Below, piece by piece: positions 1 to 12,025 of a stretch of 64,000 nt of DNA. A program made the translations under genes and the position numbers. The notes beneath the pieces were generated by a model. The model ran no database searches. It was given only the letters and a program-made list of their open reading frames with translations, and was not told the origin of the DNA. Each line of letters opens with the position of its first letter. The stretch's first letter is position 1. The stretch is taken from positions 983,199 to 1,047,198 of the forward strand of contig NC_079900.1 in the NCBI RefSeq assembly GCF_024868665.1, read 5' to 3'. The DNA is from Triplophysa rosa (lineage: Eukaryota > Chordata > Actinopteri > Cypriniformes > Nemacheilidae).

Positions 1-19
1 GTTCAATGAGAAACAAAGT

Positions 20-90
20 CAAAGAGGACCGGGGCTTCAAACCACCAACCTGCCAATGTCAAACCCAAAGCATTAACCACTACATCATTT
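20..90 (-). repeat. tRNA-derived SINE head (copy 1)
   Basis: Read on the minus strand, this stretch has an A-box-like TAGTGGTTAATG followed by a B-box-like GGTTTGAAGCC, the spacing expected of a tRNA-derived pol III promoter. A second, diverged copy lies at about 390-465. Family not identified; the copies look old. Confidence 0.5.
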
Positions 91-389
91 GGACTGCTGT
101 AAGACTCCGCCTGAAAGTGAAACTCATCAAAGGTAATATTTGCCAGCTATTGCAGGGAAACTGTCTCTCGCAGCTGAGAATTCTCCTGTCACATAAAGTT
201 CCAATGGTGCTCCATGAGATAGAAAGTCCTTACTTGTCTCAAACTTGCACTGCTGACTTTCAAACCCAACACAAGTAGGTTCTGAGAGTTTAAGGTTCAT
301 ATCACTGAATCTCTCAAAGCAGGAAAACGTATTATGACGACTAAGAACGATGCTGTCAGATGAGGTTCCCTTGTGCTCAACGAGAAAAA

Positions 390-466
390 TAAAGATGGGG
401 GCTGGGACTTCAAACCACCAACCTGCCTATCTCAAGCCCAAAGCACTAATCACTGCAGCAGTTGGC
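390..466 (-). repeat. tRNA-derived SINE head (copy 2)
   Basis: This diverged repeat of the 20-90 segment has the same order on the minus strand: an A-box-like GTGATTAGTGC, then GGTTTGAAGTCC. The two copies are direct repeats about 370 bp apart. The spacer between them shows no gene. Confidence 0.45.
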
Positions 467-1236
467 CTATTTACCCTCCTCCCTGAAAAATTGTTCTGTC
501 ACGTGTAACATTTAGTGTGTGTGGCCATGACATTTTAGAATGTCTATGTAAATATGAATAAATGCTTTATGAGACATACAGTGTTGCAGGTGCATAATTT
601 GTCAATTCTGGGGTGCTGGAACAAGGGGGCGTTGCAGATCCGGCAAGGTAGTGGGGTGTGGAGCAGTAACGGAATGGGCAATTTTTGTGGGGCTTTCTAT
701 GCAACTATTTATGTTTTGAAATTGCGCATAAGAAAGCCTAAATGGAAACGGATATGCAAAAATAATCTAAGAATTACCTAAGAAATTGAACGTGCTAGAC
801 GCAGATTTTATCTCGAGTTTACCTTAATTTCCATCACTTTAACGCGCATTTGAATGGTTTATTGTCATATTTAATTTATTATAAATCAATGTTGTGCTTG
901 TAAAACACCAAAAACACAGCCCACAATATCTGTGTACAATTCAGAAGTTTAACGTCAAACTTAAATTACACAGGCATTTCGTGGGAGAAAGCTGGTGGAG
1001 GCAAATGTGTATAACAAATTAGGCATATTAAGCATCTAATCATCCGTTAACCGTATTTCATCAGGTCTTCTCCGTCTCTTCGCAGCATTTAATACACCTT
1101 GTCCAACAACACAAATATCTCTCTCTGAAGTGTCCATCACGACAAGTCCCATTCAATATATAATGCAAGCATAAGATGCGCATGCCTACGCGTCAGAAGA
1201 CTTCCCACATTTCAGAAGTGCATCAACGTTTATAGG
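467..1236. other. Intergenic, nothing recognised
   Basis: AT-rich sequence up to the assembly gap. I see no conserved coding segment, no RNA gene and no clear terminal repeats. Confidence 0.5.
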
Positions 1237-1420
1237 NNNNNNNNNNNNNNNNNNNNNNNNNNNNNNNNNNNNNNNNNNNNNNNNNNNNNNNNNNNNNNNN
1301 NNNNNNNNNNNNNNNNNNNNNNNNNNNNNNNNNNNNNNNNNNNNNNNNNNNNNNNNNNNNNNNNNNNNNNNNNNNNNNNNNNNNNNNNNNNNNNNNNNNN
1401 NNNNNNNNNNNNNNNNNNNN
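1237..1420. other. Assembly gap (184 N)
   Basis: A run of N bases. Any open frame drawn across it is meaningless. Confidence 0.99.
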
Positions 1421-1879
1421 CTCTGTAAAGCTGAACAACACAGCTTCTGTATTATAGAGAAATATTAAACAACAACATATATGCATGTTAAGAACACATT
1501 ATGCACATTCAGTATAGTGTGGAATGGATAAATTAGCAGTCTTAAAGCATATGTCAAACAAACACACAGACAAAAACAACATTAAGAACTTGATTTTAAT
1601 CACGCGGAACATTAACAACATCAACCTTAAATGCCAGGCTGAATCTGAAATTTCAGACCATCTAATGGCAAATTGCGGCAGATGTTTTCCTTCTCTAAAC
1701 CACACTCCTTGACCCATTTTTTATATATCCATCCAAAACTGTTTCCTCCTTTTTTGTATATTCCCAGCAATCCTTTAACACTGTGCGTGTGCGGTGCTTG
1801 TCATCACTTCCCTGCAAATGAACCCAGTACATCATCGCTAGCTTCTTCCTTCACAAATCTAATGGCATCTCCCCCATTT

Positions 1880-2275
1880 CAACTCTGATGGCATCTAGAG
1901 GGGTTGATCTTATTGCTCCACAGCAGATTCTGATGCTCTAGATTGTATGTTATCCAATTTCTTCAGTTCTGATTTGCACCCATCTCCATATACTACACAT
2001 CCATAATTTATGCTAGATCGTATCAAAGCTTGATATATCTGTAGCAGTGAACTTTTATTTGCTCCCCAATCATGCTTAGTTATTGATGTCATACAATTAA
2101 GTACACCCTTACATTAATTTTCAATTTTCTAAATATTTGACCTCCAATTTAATTTTTCATCAAAGATACCTAAATTATCACACTCTTTCTATTGGTTGAC
2201 TATACAACTTCAATTTTGTTTGTTCCACTTTCTTTTTCCTTGTAAAAATCATATACTGGGTCTCTTGAACTGAGA
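1880..2275 (-). pseudogene. LINE reverse-transcriptase relic (I/Jockey-like)
   Basis: On the minus strand the sequence encodes the C-terminal RT signature of non-LTR retrotransposons: WGANKSSLLQIYQALIRS, then INYGCVVYG and LDNIQSRA. Upstream in the same orientation is LGIFDEKLNWRS, which matches the LG(V)IFDxKLxW motif. The frame is broken by stops (for example after RSNI), so this is a fragment and not an active element. The clade assignment (I/Nimb or Jockey type) comes from motif memory. Confidence 0.7.
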
Positions 2276-2343
2276 CTTTTAAAAGCGCTGTTATGTTAAT
2301 TAAAAAGCAAATACACTTACACTGAAATATATCTTTTTCCTAG

Positions 2344-4976
2344 GGAGTTCAACCTGTCTTACTTGATGAGATATTCACGTCTGTCAGATTCCCAACTAGA
2401 TGAAATTGTTCAGCATTTAGTTGGAGAAAATGACGAGATTGGGGCAAATGCCGTTCGGGCCAGGCTTGCAGCAGTAGGTGTTCGAGTGCAGCGAATGAGA
2501 GTGAGAGACAGTATGGTTAGAGTGAATCCCACTGGAGCTGCGCAGAGAGCGTTGGCCCAAAAACTGCACCGAAGAATTTACCGTGTTGCAGGTCCCAACT
2601 CGTTGTGGCATATTGATGGAAACCACAAACTGATCAGGTAAATGAGGATGACTGGATTCACAAGTCTCAAAAGTGAAAGCATTTCACTTACTAATCTGAA
2701 AAGTAATCGCACTATACTGTAAATCTTTTGGTGTAAAATAAAAAATGTAGTTATCAAAACTTGGATTTTTATCAATTTAAAGTATATACATTTGAGGTTA
2801 TTTTGAAACATGTTTTACCGAAAGAAAGGGATTCAACATGTTGAAATAAATGTTGAGTCGCATGACAAAATTACTCAAGCATCCGTTTCGTCCAAAACAT
2901 CTTTTCTCTATAATGATGTATATAATAGATTATACTCTTTTGTTATTCATCCAAAATCATACCCTTGTGTTGTTTCATGTTTTGGTTATGTAAGTGAAGT
3001 GAAGTGACCTATTAGTCAGATATGGTGACCCATACCCAAAATGTGACCTCAGCTTTTAACCCATCCAGAGAGTAGTGACCACACGCACAGCAAGTGGTGA
3101 ACACACGTACACCCGGAGCAGTGGGCAGCTATCACTGCAGCGCCCGGGGAGCAAGTAGGGGTAAGGTGCCTTGCTCAAGGGCAAGTAACTCGTCGTTACC
3201 CGCCGGCCCTGGGAATCGAACCGGCAACCTTCTAGTCACGAGTACGACTCTCTAACCATTAGGCCACGACTGCCCCCAATCGTAAAGGTCTGCTATCGGA
3301 GACGAAGAAAGGACAGCTGGCAGGAGACAAAATGATAGTTGCGTTTATATGCTCACTCTCCTGCTTTAAGGTCCGTTCACATTATAACGATAACTATAAA
3401 AATCGTTCTTAATTCAAGAGAATAGCGGGGTTCACACCATAACGATAAAGATATGGAGAACGATATCGTTGGGGTCACGTTCAGGATGATTTTTTTCCAG
3501 CTGATGAACGATAAAACATACTGTCAGACAGTTTGTGATGGATAACGTTTCACTATTGGTGATCGCAACGCATGTTTTATGTCTGAATTAAAGACTGTAG
3601 TCGGAAAGCGGTGTGTTTACGGCGGGATATTATATGTAACGCAAGTCTAAGCAAGCTGGCAAAATATATGCTTTACGTCCTGGACATGAGCGTGCCTTCA
3701 GAGAGCATCCAGCCTTTGTTGTCATATTTTGGAGAAAAGACGTTCGGGAATGAAAACGAAAGCATCAGCAGCAGGTCATGTACATTCATTTTAGTGACTG
3801 AGAACACTACATCGTCTGCTGGTGTGGACGTAAATATAGTTATAGTTACAGTTATCGTTATAATGTGAACGGCCCTTTACTCTATATTTATGCATCCGAT
3901 TCTCATGTCGCTTAGTCTCGTGCCGGTCATTTATACATGGATCTCACGGTGACAAACTCGTCAGTCTTGGTCACTGCCAGTGGAAAGAGACCAGACCAAT
4001 TAGGTGGCTTCCCCCTGCAACTCATTGCTAAACATAACTTTTTTTTTAGTCTAGACCATGAAGACTTTATTAGAGTAATAATTATAACTAACCAGAGGTC
4101 ATGACCACTCCACACAGATAAATAGACCAACCTTACCTTCTCTAATGGCAGCTTCTTTAACCTAAGATCTTTCCAGGCAACTTATATTAATTTGTTTGTA
4201 ATATAAACTAGTACTCAATGCAATTTTGTTTCATTTCTAGGTGGAGAATAGTGATCCATGGGGGAATATGTGGCTTCAGCAGGCTGGTGGTGTTTTTGTG
4301 GGCCTCAGACAACAACAGAAGCAGCACAGTGTTTGAACAGTTTGTTCATTCCACTTCCAAGTATGGGGTGCCATCTAGAGTCAGATGTGGCCACGGAGGA
4401 GAGAACAATGATGTGTGCCTCTTCATGAACACTTACCGTGGATGGGAAAGAGGAAGTGCTATCCGTGGCAAAAGTGTCCACAACCAGCGAATAGAAAGAC
4501 TGTGGGGTGATCTTTGGCGAGGTGTGACACATGTATATCACCAGCAGTTTTCCTTCCTTGAAAGTGAAAGAATCATCAACTGCTCCAATGAACTTCAGAT
4601 GTGGGCACTTCATTATGTTTATCTGCCACAGATAAACCGGGATATTGAAGTGTTCGTAGATCAGTGGAACAACCATGGTTTACGAACTGTTGGCCACCAA
4701 ACTCCGTACCAGCTATTTGTCCAAGGATATCTACAAAGACAAGCGCAACCCCTTACTGCCATGGCTGAGGTTTTTGAAACCAACACAGCTCCACAAGGTG
4801 CAGTCGCTTCAGTTCCTGTGCTGAACCGGCAGGAAGTAGTCAGTGTTCCTGTTAACCAATTCAGTCCGAGCCAAATACAAATGCAACAATTTCAAGAAGT
4901 AGACATTCTTGGTGGACCTATGAATGGTGAGGCCATAGATGCGCTCCAAACGGTAATTCGTATTTTACAAGAGTAA
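2344..4976 (+). CDS. Integrase-core (rve-like) domain protein, two exons, TE-derived
   Basis: Exon 2344-2637 follows an acceptor (ttttttcctag) and ends at donor gtaaat. It joins exon 4241-4976 (acceptor ttcatttctag) exactly in frame across ...NHKLI-R-WRIVIHGG. With the first in-frame ATG (2366) the product is 335 aa, but an upstream exon may exist because exon 1 opens mid-codon. It belongs to the integrase-core proteins abundant in fish and invertebrate genomes, with hallmarks LWHIDGNHKLIRW, SDNN, GGEN, SVHNQRIERLW and LHYVYLPQIN. The first Asp (HIDG) and the Glu (RIERLW) of the DDE triad are present. The second Asp, normally in a (S/G)D(K/R)GGEN motif, is replaced: the sequence reads VRCGHGGEN. 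It is therefore probably catalytically dead, either decaying or co-opted. The C-terminal 80 residues are Gln/Val-rich with no recognised domain. Confidence 0.72.
2990..3277 (-). mobile_element. V-SINE (DANA-like) insertion
   Basis: Read on the minus strand it starts with a tRNA-like head (GGCAGTCGTGGCCTAATGG, then B-box GGTTCGATTCCC). It continues into the conserved V-SINE core (CTTGAGCAAGGCACC, CTCCCCGGGCGCTGC) and ends with the GGGTATGGGTCACCATAT tail and a GAAGTGA-type 3' end. It lies in the intron of the integrase-like gene. Confidence 0.85.
3369..3876. mobile_element. Harbinger-type MITE (TTA target duplication)
   Basis: Terminal inverted repeats read AGGTCCGTTCACATTATAAC on the left and, reverse-complemented, AGGGCCGTTCACATTATAAC on the right. 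The element is flanked on both sides by TTA (3366-3368 and 3877-3879), the 3-bp TWA duplication typical of PIF/Harbinger. It is about 508 bp with no transposase, so non-autonomous. Sub-terminal motifs (ATAACGATAA) recur inside. Confidence 0.8.
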
Positions 4977-5153
4977 AATTCTGCCCAATAAGTTTTGCCC
5001 TGGGTCAAAACTGGACAAGTGCTTCAGCATTTCAAAGTTCTCCAATTCAGATTTTTTTACACAACACCCATCTAAATGTGAATGTATGACTATTGTGTTT
5101 GTGAATCAATACAGTATAAAAAGTATATTAGTTTTACATACTGCTAAAAGACG

Positions 5154-5970
5154 TGTGGAAATATTATTCAGTTAGAAGTATGATTTAATTACCAATATAA
5201 TCAATAAGTGTTTTCTTTCATTAAATCATTAAGCTGTGTGCTTTTATCATGTGCTTGCTATTTTACTCAGTGGAAAATTACTGTGATAAAGACAGAGTGT
5301 GTGTGACAAGAACAGGAAAAGAGGGGGTGAAAACCACAAAGAGGAACAAACTCTGTGTGTACGTGCAGACACAGAACAGCTTGTTTTGACAAGTCTAACT
5401 AAATCAGCACACACACTCAAAGAGTCACACAGAGAAGGAATGTTATGAATTAATCCACTGCATATGTGTTAAGTATAATCATGAGTTTTGATGTGTTTTA
5501 TTGAATCATAGGATTAAGAAACAACGCTGCATAATTAAAGCATTAGATGATTGAGTGTTTTTTACTGAAAGTATTTTGACATGTTGTCTTGCCACATGAA
5601 ACTGTCTCTAGGGAACACTTCCTCAAACTAGCAACTGACTGCAGGGTGCAAAAGATGTGTTGCAAAAGATGTTGTTTTGCAGGAACTAACAAAGAAGGAT
5701 GGAGTCGGATAAACGTGGTGCACGGTGATTGGTTGCTAAGGAGCAATACTCCCTAGAGACAAAGGAGGAGTCAGAAGATGAGAACGACGTCAAATACTGA
5801 ATAAATATGTGTGTTTTTGAATAATCTGGGTTGTTGGCTTGTGGTGGAGAGAGGAGAACGTCTGACAACCCAGCGCTGTAAACCTTTTACATCTGATTAA
5901 TAAAACTTCAGTTTAGAGTCTTGAAAAGTTTCTCTGCAAATTTTTGAACATGCAGGACTGCCTCTAAAGT
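5154..5970 (+). mobile_element. LTR-like repeat, copy 1 (inverted relative to copy 2)
   Basis: It begins TGTGGAAATATTATTCAG and ends near CATGCAGGACTGCC...AAAGT, with an AATAAA-type signal (attaataaaact) near the 3' end. A highly similar copy lies in inverse orientation at 13881-14610. Size, TG start and poly(A) signal suggest a solo LTR, but no matching target-site duplication is visible and no internal retroviral genes are present, so the class is uncertain. Confidence 0.55.
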
Positions 5971-7545
5971 CGATTTTGTAATATGTAAAATTATTTCCGA
6001 TTAAAATATTTAAAATGCAGTCTTTCCTTTTTACATGTGTAGCCATAAAACATGAAATTTTCCCAAAACAAAGATTTTTACTTTTTTATATTCTTTCTTT
6101 ACATTAATCAAGGAATCGCAAAAAAGCATCACAATTACAATAAAGCAGTCTAACTGTTACTAATATCGTCAATCAGTGTGTATATAAATATTTCTAGTTA
6201 AATCACCGGCATGTAGCCACCACAGTCTTGGAATGAATGAGTAAAATAGGCAATGCAGTGGATATGACAATCAGTCATTTGCAGCAGTATTTTCTTCCAG
6301 ACTTTATTTGCACTTACATCCAATTTTTAACATAACATTTATTTAAAAGATTGTACATGGTTTATCATTTTTAAATGAAATTATTTCTGTTAAACAAAAA
6401 AAATTGAAAACTTATATGAATAGAATGTATGAGCGGCGGCAGGCAACCTCCAGGCATACAGTAATATATTTATATATCTAGGCCTACTGTGGTATACACG
6501 ATAAAACCGCATAAAATAAAATTTGAGTGTAAATGGTCATATTTATTAAATAATTGCCACATTATTTGGGTAGTTAAAGGCCTTTGGAATATATGTAAAT
6601 GTATATGCACTCTATGGCTTTAGCTATTACTCCCAAGATACTGAAATAATATCTGTTGAATCTATCATACCCTTCTAGGCAAAACCTTTCCATGAGGTTA
6701 ATGCACCACCACTGGAGAATCAATGGCACCTCCTCCTAAAACACAATAAAAAATGTACACATACCAGTAGTTCAATGACATACTTGTGTGAAAATCCAGC
6801 TTGCCTCTGTGAATGTTAAGGGACATAATGTGCAGATGCTGAGAGCATACTGTGAAACACAAATAATACTGTAAGACTATGATTTTATTATCTAAAAGCT
6901 TTGATAAATTAAAACATTATTACCATCAACATGTAGACATCACAAGAATCCCCACTGGACTGAAAAGCAAAAGTCCACAGTTAGTTTTAAAAACAACTCC
7001 TATTTTTAAGTAAGGGATGATGTACAGGCAGCAGGTTGTTATAATAGAATAAACCCAGACAGTGTGATCAGGACCAGACGGGAAGTGGTCTTGTATCACA
7101 CTGAAGGGTTTTATTTCGCGATAACAGCTGGTTGTCTGTACATTATACCACTTATTACAAGTTAGTTATTGAACATGAAATATTGATTTGATATATTTTG
7201 TTAGCTCATTATTAATGAATATAGACCTTCCGTGAAGAAAACCAGTTTCCTTTCAGTTTTTAAGGTAAGACACTATGTTCAAATGAGAGGAACAGGCAAT
7301 TCGGTTTAATCATTTGTAAATGTAATGTCAAATGTTATTAAAAGACAATTATATTACATTTTTGTGTAATATTAAACTGTTCCTGTCAAAATGATTTGCA
7401 GCATCTGGGTTATGTGTTTTGTGTGCTTGTTATCTGGGAATATCAAACCTTGGAATGTCGCAACTGGCCAATCGGAATCAAGTATTCCAGAGCACAGTGT
7501 AATAAACATGTTTAGTTACATACATAAATTAGCTTGACACAATTC
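5971..7545. other. Intergenic, no gene recognised
   Basis: AT-rich sequence with homopolymer runs. I find no spliced coding segment, no terminal repeats and no RNA gene. Confidence 0.5.
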
Positions 7546-8085
7546 TGTCACGGTACGAGAGGAAGAACCCAAGCGCAGGCAGCAGCGGTGAAGGGGTTAA
7601 CAAAAGTTTATTCAAAACAAAAAAAAAACACCCACAATGGGGGAAAACTATAACAACACACGGACTAGGGATATGGTAACAAAAGAATAATACAAAACAA
7701 AACACTTCCCAAGAGGGGGCAAAAAATAAACTAAATACAGGGATCGACACAACGTCTAACAAACACGGAATAGGCAAGGCAAGGCAAGGAGTACACGCAG
7801 GGTACACAGCAAACATGCAACCAGCAACGAACGAGCACAAGACAATAAACATGAGGGTATTATATAGGGATTCAAACAAAGGATAATTAACAAGGGACAA
7901 GTGTCGGGGATGAAACACTGAAGGGAAGCTAACGAGAGGGGCGGGGCCAAAGACGAGGCTGGAGTGAGCGCATATTGCGTCATGATAACAATAATATGTC
8001 TCCCTCCACACAAAACCTAAGGCTTTGCCATGACTCTGCCACAAGACCATGAAAGACATGACATGATGAGGAAGAGTCATGACAT
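7546..8085 (-). mobile_element. Solo LTR or LTR-like element (TGTCA...TGACA)
   Basis: The element has TGTCA at one edge and TGACA at the other and is flanked by AATTC at 7541-7545 and 8086-8090, with one extra T. On the minus strand it runs TG...CA as LTRs do. GC-rich blocks such as ggggcggggcc are typical of a dispersed fish LTR family. No internal protein domains are visible, and the open frames inside are not coding. Confidence 0.55.
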
Positions 8086-8224
8086 AATTCCATCATTTAA
8101 AACATACCTCAAGGTCTCTACCTGTTTTTTCGGTCCAGGATCCTGGGTCAATGAAGCTTGCAATGTGTCTGGTATTCCAAAGAGAACAAAATTACATAAC
8201 GTATAACTAAATTATCAGTTGTGC

Positions 8225-10145
8225 AGCCTGAGAACTAGGCTCTTTGATGAACGAGGCTCTATACATACACTTGAAGCCTGAGAACGAGGCTCTATACAAA
8301 CTTGGAACGAGGCTCTATACAAACTTGAAGCCTGAGAACGAGGCTCTATACAAACTTGGAACGAGGCTCTATACAAACTTGAAGCCCGAGAACGAGGCTC
8401 TATACAAACTTGAAGCCTGAGAACGAGGCTCTATACAAACTTGGAACGAGGCTCTATACAAACTTGAAGCCCGAGAACGAGGCTCTATACAAACTTGAAG
8501 CCTGAGAACAGGCTCTATCAACTTGTGAACGAGGCTCTATACAACACTTGAAGCCGAGAACGAGAACGGTCTATACAAACTTGGAACGAGGCTCTATACA
8601 AACTTGAAGCCTGAGAACGAGGCTCTATACAAACTTGGAACGAGGCTCTATAACAAACTTGAAGCCCGAGAACGAGGCTCTATACAAACTTGAAGCCTGA
8701 GAACGAGGCTCTATACAAACTTGAGAACGAGGCTCTATACAAACTTGAAGCCCGAGAACGAGGCTCTATACAAACCCTTTGGAATGAGGCTCTATAATAC
8801 AAAGACGTCTCAAGGAAAGAGGCTCTATACAAACTTGAAGCTGAGAAGAGGCTATTCTGAAATGAAGAGCTTATAAACCTTGGAACGAGGTCTATACAAA
8901 CTTGAAGCTCCGAGAACGAGGCTCTATACAAACTTGAAGCCTGAGAACGAGGCTCTATACAAACTTGGAACGAGGCTCTATACAAACTTGAAGCCTGAGA
9001 ACGAGGCTCTATACAAACTTGGAACGAGGCTCTATACAAACTTGAAGCCCGAGAACGAGGCTCTATACAAACTTGAAGCCTGAGAACGAGGCTCTATACA
9101 AACTTGGAACGAGGCTCTATACAAACTTGAAGCCCGAGAACGAGNGCTCTATACATACACTTGAAGCCTGAGAACAGGCTCTTCTGAGAACGAGGCTCTA
9201 TACATACACTTGAAGCCTGAGAACGAGGCTCTATACAAACTTGGAACGAGGCTCTATACAAACTTGAAGCCTGAGAACGAGGCTCTATACAAACTTGGAA
9301 CGAGGCTCTATACAAACTTGAAGCCCGAGAACGAGGCTCTATACAAACTTGAAGCCTGAGAACGAGGCTCTTATACAAACTTGGAACGAGGCTCTATACA
9401 ACACTTGAAGCCCGAGAACGAGGCTCTATACAAACTTGAAGCTGAGAACAGCTACACTTGAGCTGAAATGAGGCTCTATAGCAAACTGAACGAGGCTCTA
9501 TACAAACTTGAAGCCTGAGACGAGGCTCACGAACTGACTTATAACAAACTTTGAGCAGACGAGGCTCTACAACTTGAAGCGAGGCTCTATACAAACTTGA
9601 AGCGATGAACGAGGCTCTATACAAACTTGAAGCCTGAGAACGAGCTCTATACAAACTTGGAACGAGGCTCTATACAAACTTGAAGCCTGAGAACGAGGCT
9701 CTATACAAACTTGGAACGAGGCTCTATACAAACTTGAAGCCCGAGAACGAGGCTCTATACAAACTTGAAGCCTGAGAACGAGGCTCTATACAAACTTGAA
9801 CGAAGGCTCTATACAAACTTGAGCCCGAGAATGAGGCTCTATACAAACTTGAAGCCTGAGAACGAGGCTCTATACAAACGTCTGGAAACTAAAAGGAACG
9901 AGCTTACGTGTCATACATGAAGCAAGACTCTATACAGGAATGGCTCTTACAAAGAGAACGAGGCTCTATACAAACTTGAAGCCTGAGAACGAGGCTCTAT
10001 ACAAACTTGGAACGAGGCTCTATACAAACTTGAAGCCCGAGAACGAGGCTCTATACAAACGTGCAAGCCTGAGAACTAGGCTCTTGATGAACTGAAGCGT
10101 GTGAACGAGGCTCTATACAAACTTGAAGCCTGAGAACGAGGCTCC
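8225..10145. repeat. Minisatellite with 31-bp and 23-bp units
   Basis: Dozens of tandem copies of GAACGAGGCTCTATACAAAC followed by TTGAAGCCTGA (31 bp), or the same core ending at TTG (23 bp). The units are organised as a recurring 31+31+23 higher-order repeat, with alternating GCCTGAG and GCCCGAG variants. Most copies are identical, but clusters with many small indels occur near 8515-8560, 8775-8890, 9440-9560 and 9880-9960. A single N sits at 9145. There is no spacer diversity, so it is not CRISPR. Confidence 0.95.
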
Positions 10146-10727
10146 TTTTGGAAACTGTAACCAAATAATATGCCTGGAACAAGGCCAGTAAATTATCTTA
10201 AGTCTCAACCTAAATATGGTTCTGTAAGTCTTATCTCCAAAACCATCAGGGCGAAGAGAATCAAGAAAAAGTATCTCCCTCTTAGCTACCAACATAACCT
10301 GCAAAGGGTATTTTGTTAATATCAATGAAAATAGAACTCACTAACCCTATCTGTTGAATTTAAATATTAGGGCTAAAAATATTATAAAAAGAAACTTAAC
10401 ACAGAGCAGATAATGATCAGCTTCATCAGGCTGCCTGCTCCAAGCTGGAAATACTACGGCATCCATGGACCCCACATTTTCCTATTAGTATTGGAACAAA
10501 ACAATATGCATGCACAAAAACATACTTCTGTGCCTGTTCCCAAAAGAGTTTCTTGGTTGATGAGTCTATGATAGCAAAAAAGAAAGAACATTTTAAGTGA
10601 TTAAACATGCATGCATCAAAATAAATATTTTAAAAGATATAATAGTAATACAGTACAGCTTCTTCCACAATTTTAAGCAAACATTCCAATCTGAAATTAA
10701 TTGCAGATGATTTACAGCAGAGGCGTA
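10146..10727. other. Intergenic, no gene recognised
   Basis: Unique-looking sequence between the minisatellite and a hAT-like element. No coding similarity or structural feature was detected by eye. Confidence 0.45.
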
Positions 10728-11966
10728 TTAAGACCTCATGGTGCCCCTGGGCAACAGCCCCAGAGGTGCCCCCCCATCAACCCACACGCAAGAATCCACT
10801 CATTAAAGATTTATATATTAAAAGATTTTATAAGAATGAAACTCAGCAATTTACAATATACTATTTTACAAGAATTATACATTAACATGACACTTTTGTA
10901 GATATAACACAAAAACAACTCTTTTCCATTAAGTATTTTTAACAATTAGGCCTACTGTAGTTAAGGGGCACCTGCTTTCTGTTGTAATGTTACATTTCAG
11001 GTTTTGATGTATTTTAAAAAAATCACTAACATTTTTTTAACAGTGTAAATGTTGTGCGTGCCACAAAATGGGGGTACAGGGACACACACACACACACACT
11101 ATAGTTTGCATGTATGTATTCACATTAGGGGGACAATGGAACAATGTACAGATTTTCAGGACATTGGGACTTTAATTCACCAAAGTGGCATTCACCAGAT
11201 TACAATGTATAGCAAGGTTATTCATAAAAATAACATGAAACGTTATTGTTCTATTTTAACTGCTATACAGCTATTCAAACGCTCTATTTAAGCACAGTAT
11301 GTGTAATTCTTCTTACTAAACGATCACATAAGTACTAAGATAAAAGTGTACTCCACTAAAAAGGACACATATGAATTGATTGCTATAGTGATGACACCGA
11401 CCGTTCTTCACTTTCACTTTAAAACCCAGGTTTGGATCTTCAATAGTGGCCTTACCTCCACGTACTATTATTAGCATACATATCGGCACTATAACATCTT
11501 ATTTCTGACGCATGCCATGTATATATACCTTTATTAATCAGTGCTAATCCCCGCATTTTTAGTCTCCGCTACAACAATGCGCTCTGCATCGTTCCCGCTT
11601 CCATCTGTTTGAAGATTAAAGTGTAGGCTACACGAAAGACGACTCGCCTAATAGCAGTCACTTGTGATTGGCTGAATGTTAATTCACTCAAATCTATGTA
11701 ACTAACCAGATAACATGGGCGGGAATTTTGGGGAGGTGTGTCGAAAAAGTGCGGAGGACAGAACCATTTTTATCTGAAAGTGGGGGTATTCCCGCACATG
11801 GTGCCACGCCTATTTAGCGCAGATGCGTGACTTAAGTCTTAAAAAACAAGTGCTTATGTACATTTATAAAAAATATATATTTTGTATTGCGGGTTTATTT
11901 GGTGCCCCTAAAGTCTTGGTGCCCCTGGGCACTTGCCCAATTGCCCATATGGTTAATCCGCCTCTG
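10728..11966. mobile_element. hAT-like non-autonomous DNA transposon
   Basis: The left end is CAGAGGCGTATTAAG and the right end, reverse-complemented, is CAGAGGCGGATTAACC. Sub-terminal inverted repeats share the GGTGCCCCTGGGCA block. The CAGAGGCGGATTAA terminus is of hAT type. The expected 8-bp target duplication (atttacag versus atatatgt) is only partly preserved, which suggests age. There is no transposase frame inside. Confidence 0.7.
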
Positions 11967-12025
11967 ATATATGTGTCTGTGCATTGTGTGGATTCTAAGA
12001 TGACAATATCAGTTTTTTGTCCTAA

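Noticed and set aside
3215..3277. Possible tRNA gene on the minus strand
   Set aside because: The A and B boxes belong to the head of a V-SINE, whose conserved core follows directly; no mature tRNA fold is needed to explain it.
7529..8080. 183-aa minus-strand hydrophobic frame
   Set aside because: It covers an LTR-like repeat exactly and shows no domain or splice context.
8680..9654. Long minus-strand frames coding repeated CIEPRSQASSLYRASF-like peptides
   Set aside because: They are translations of the minisatellite; the frame survives only because the unit lengths allow it. No splice or start context.
8225..10145. Regular array resembling a CRISPR locus
   Set aside because: There are no unique spacers: units abut directly and differ only by small variants. 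The host is a vertebrate. It is a minisatellite.
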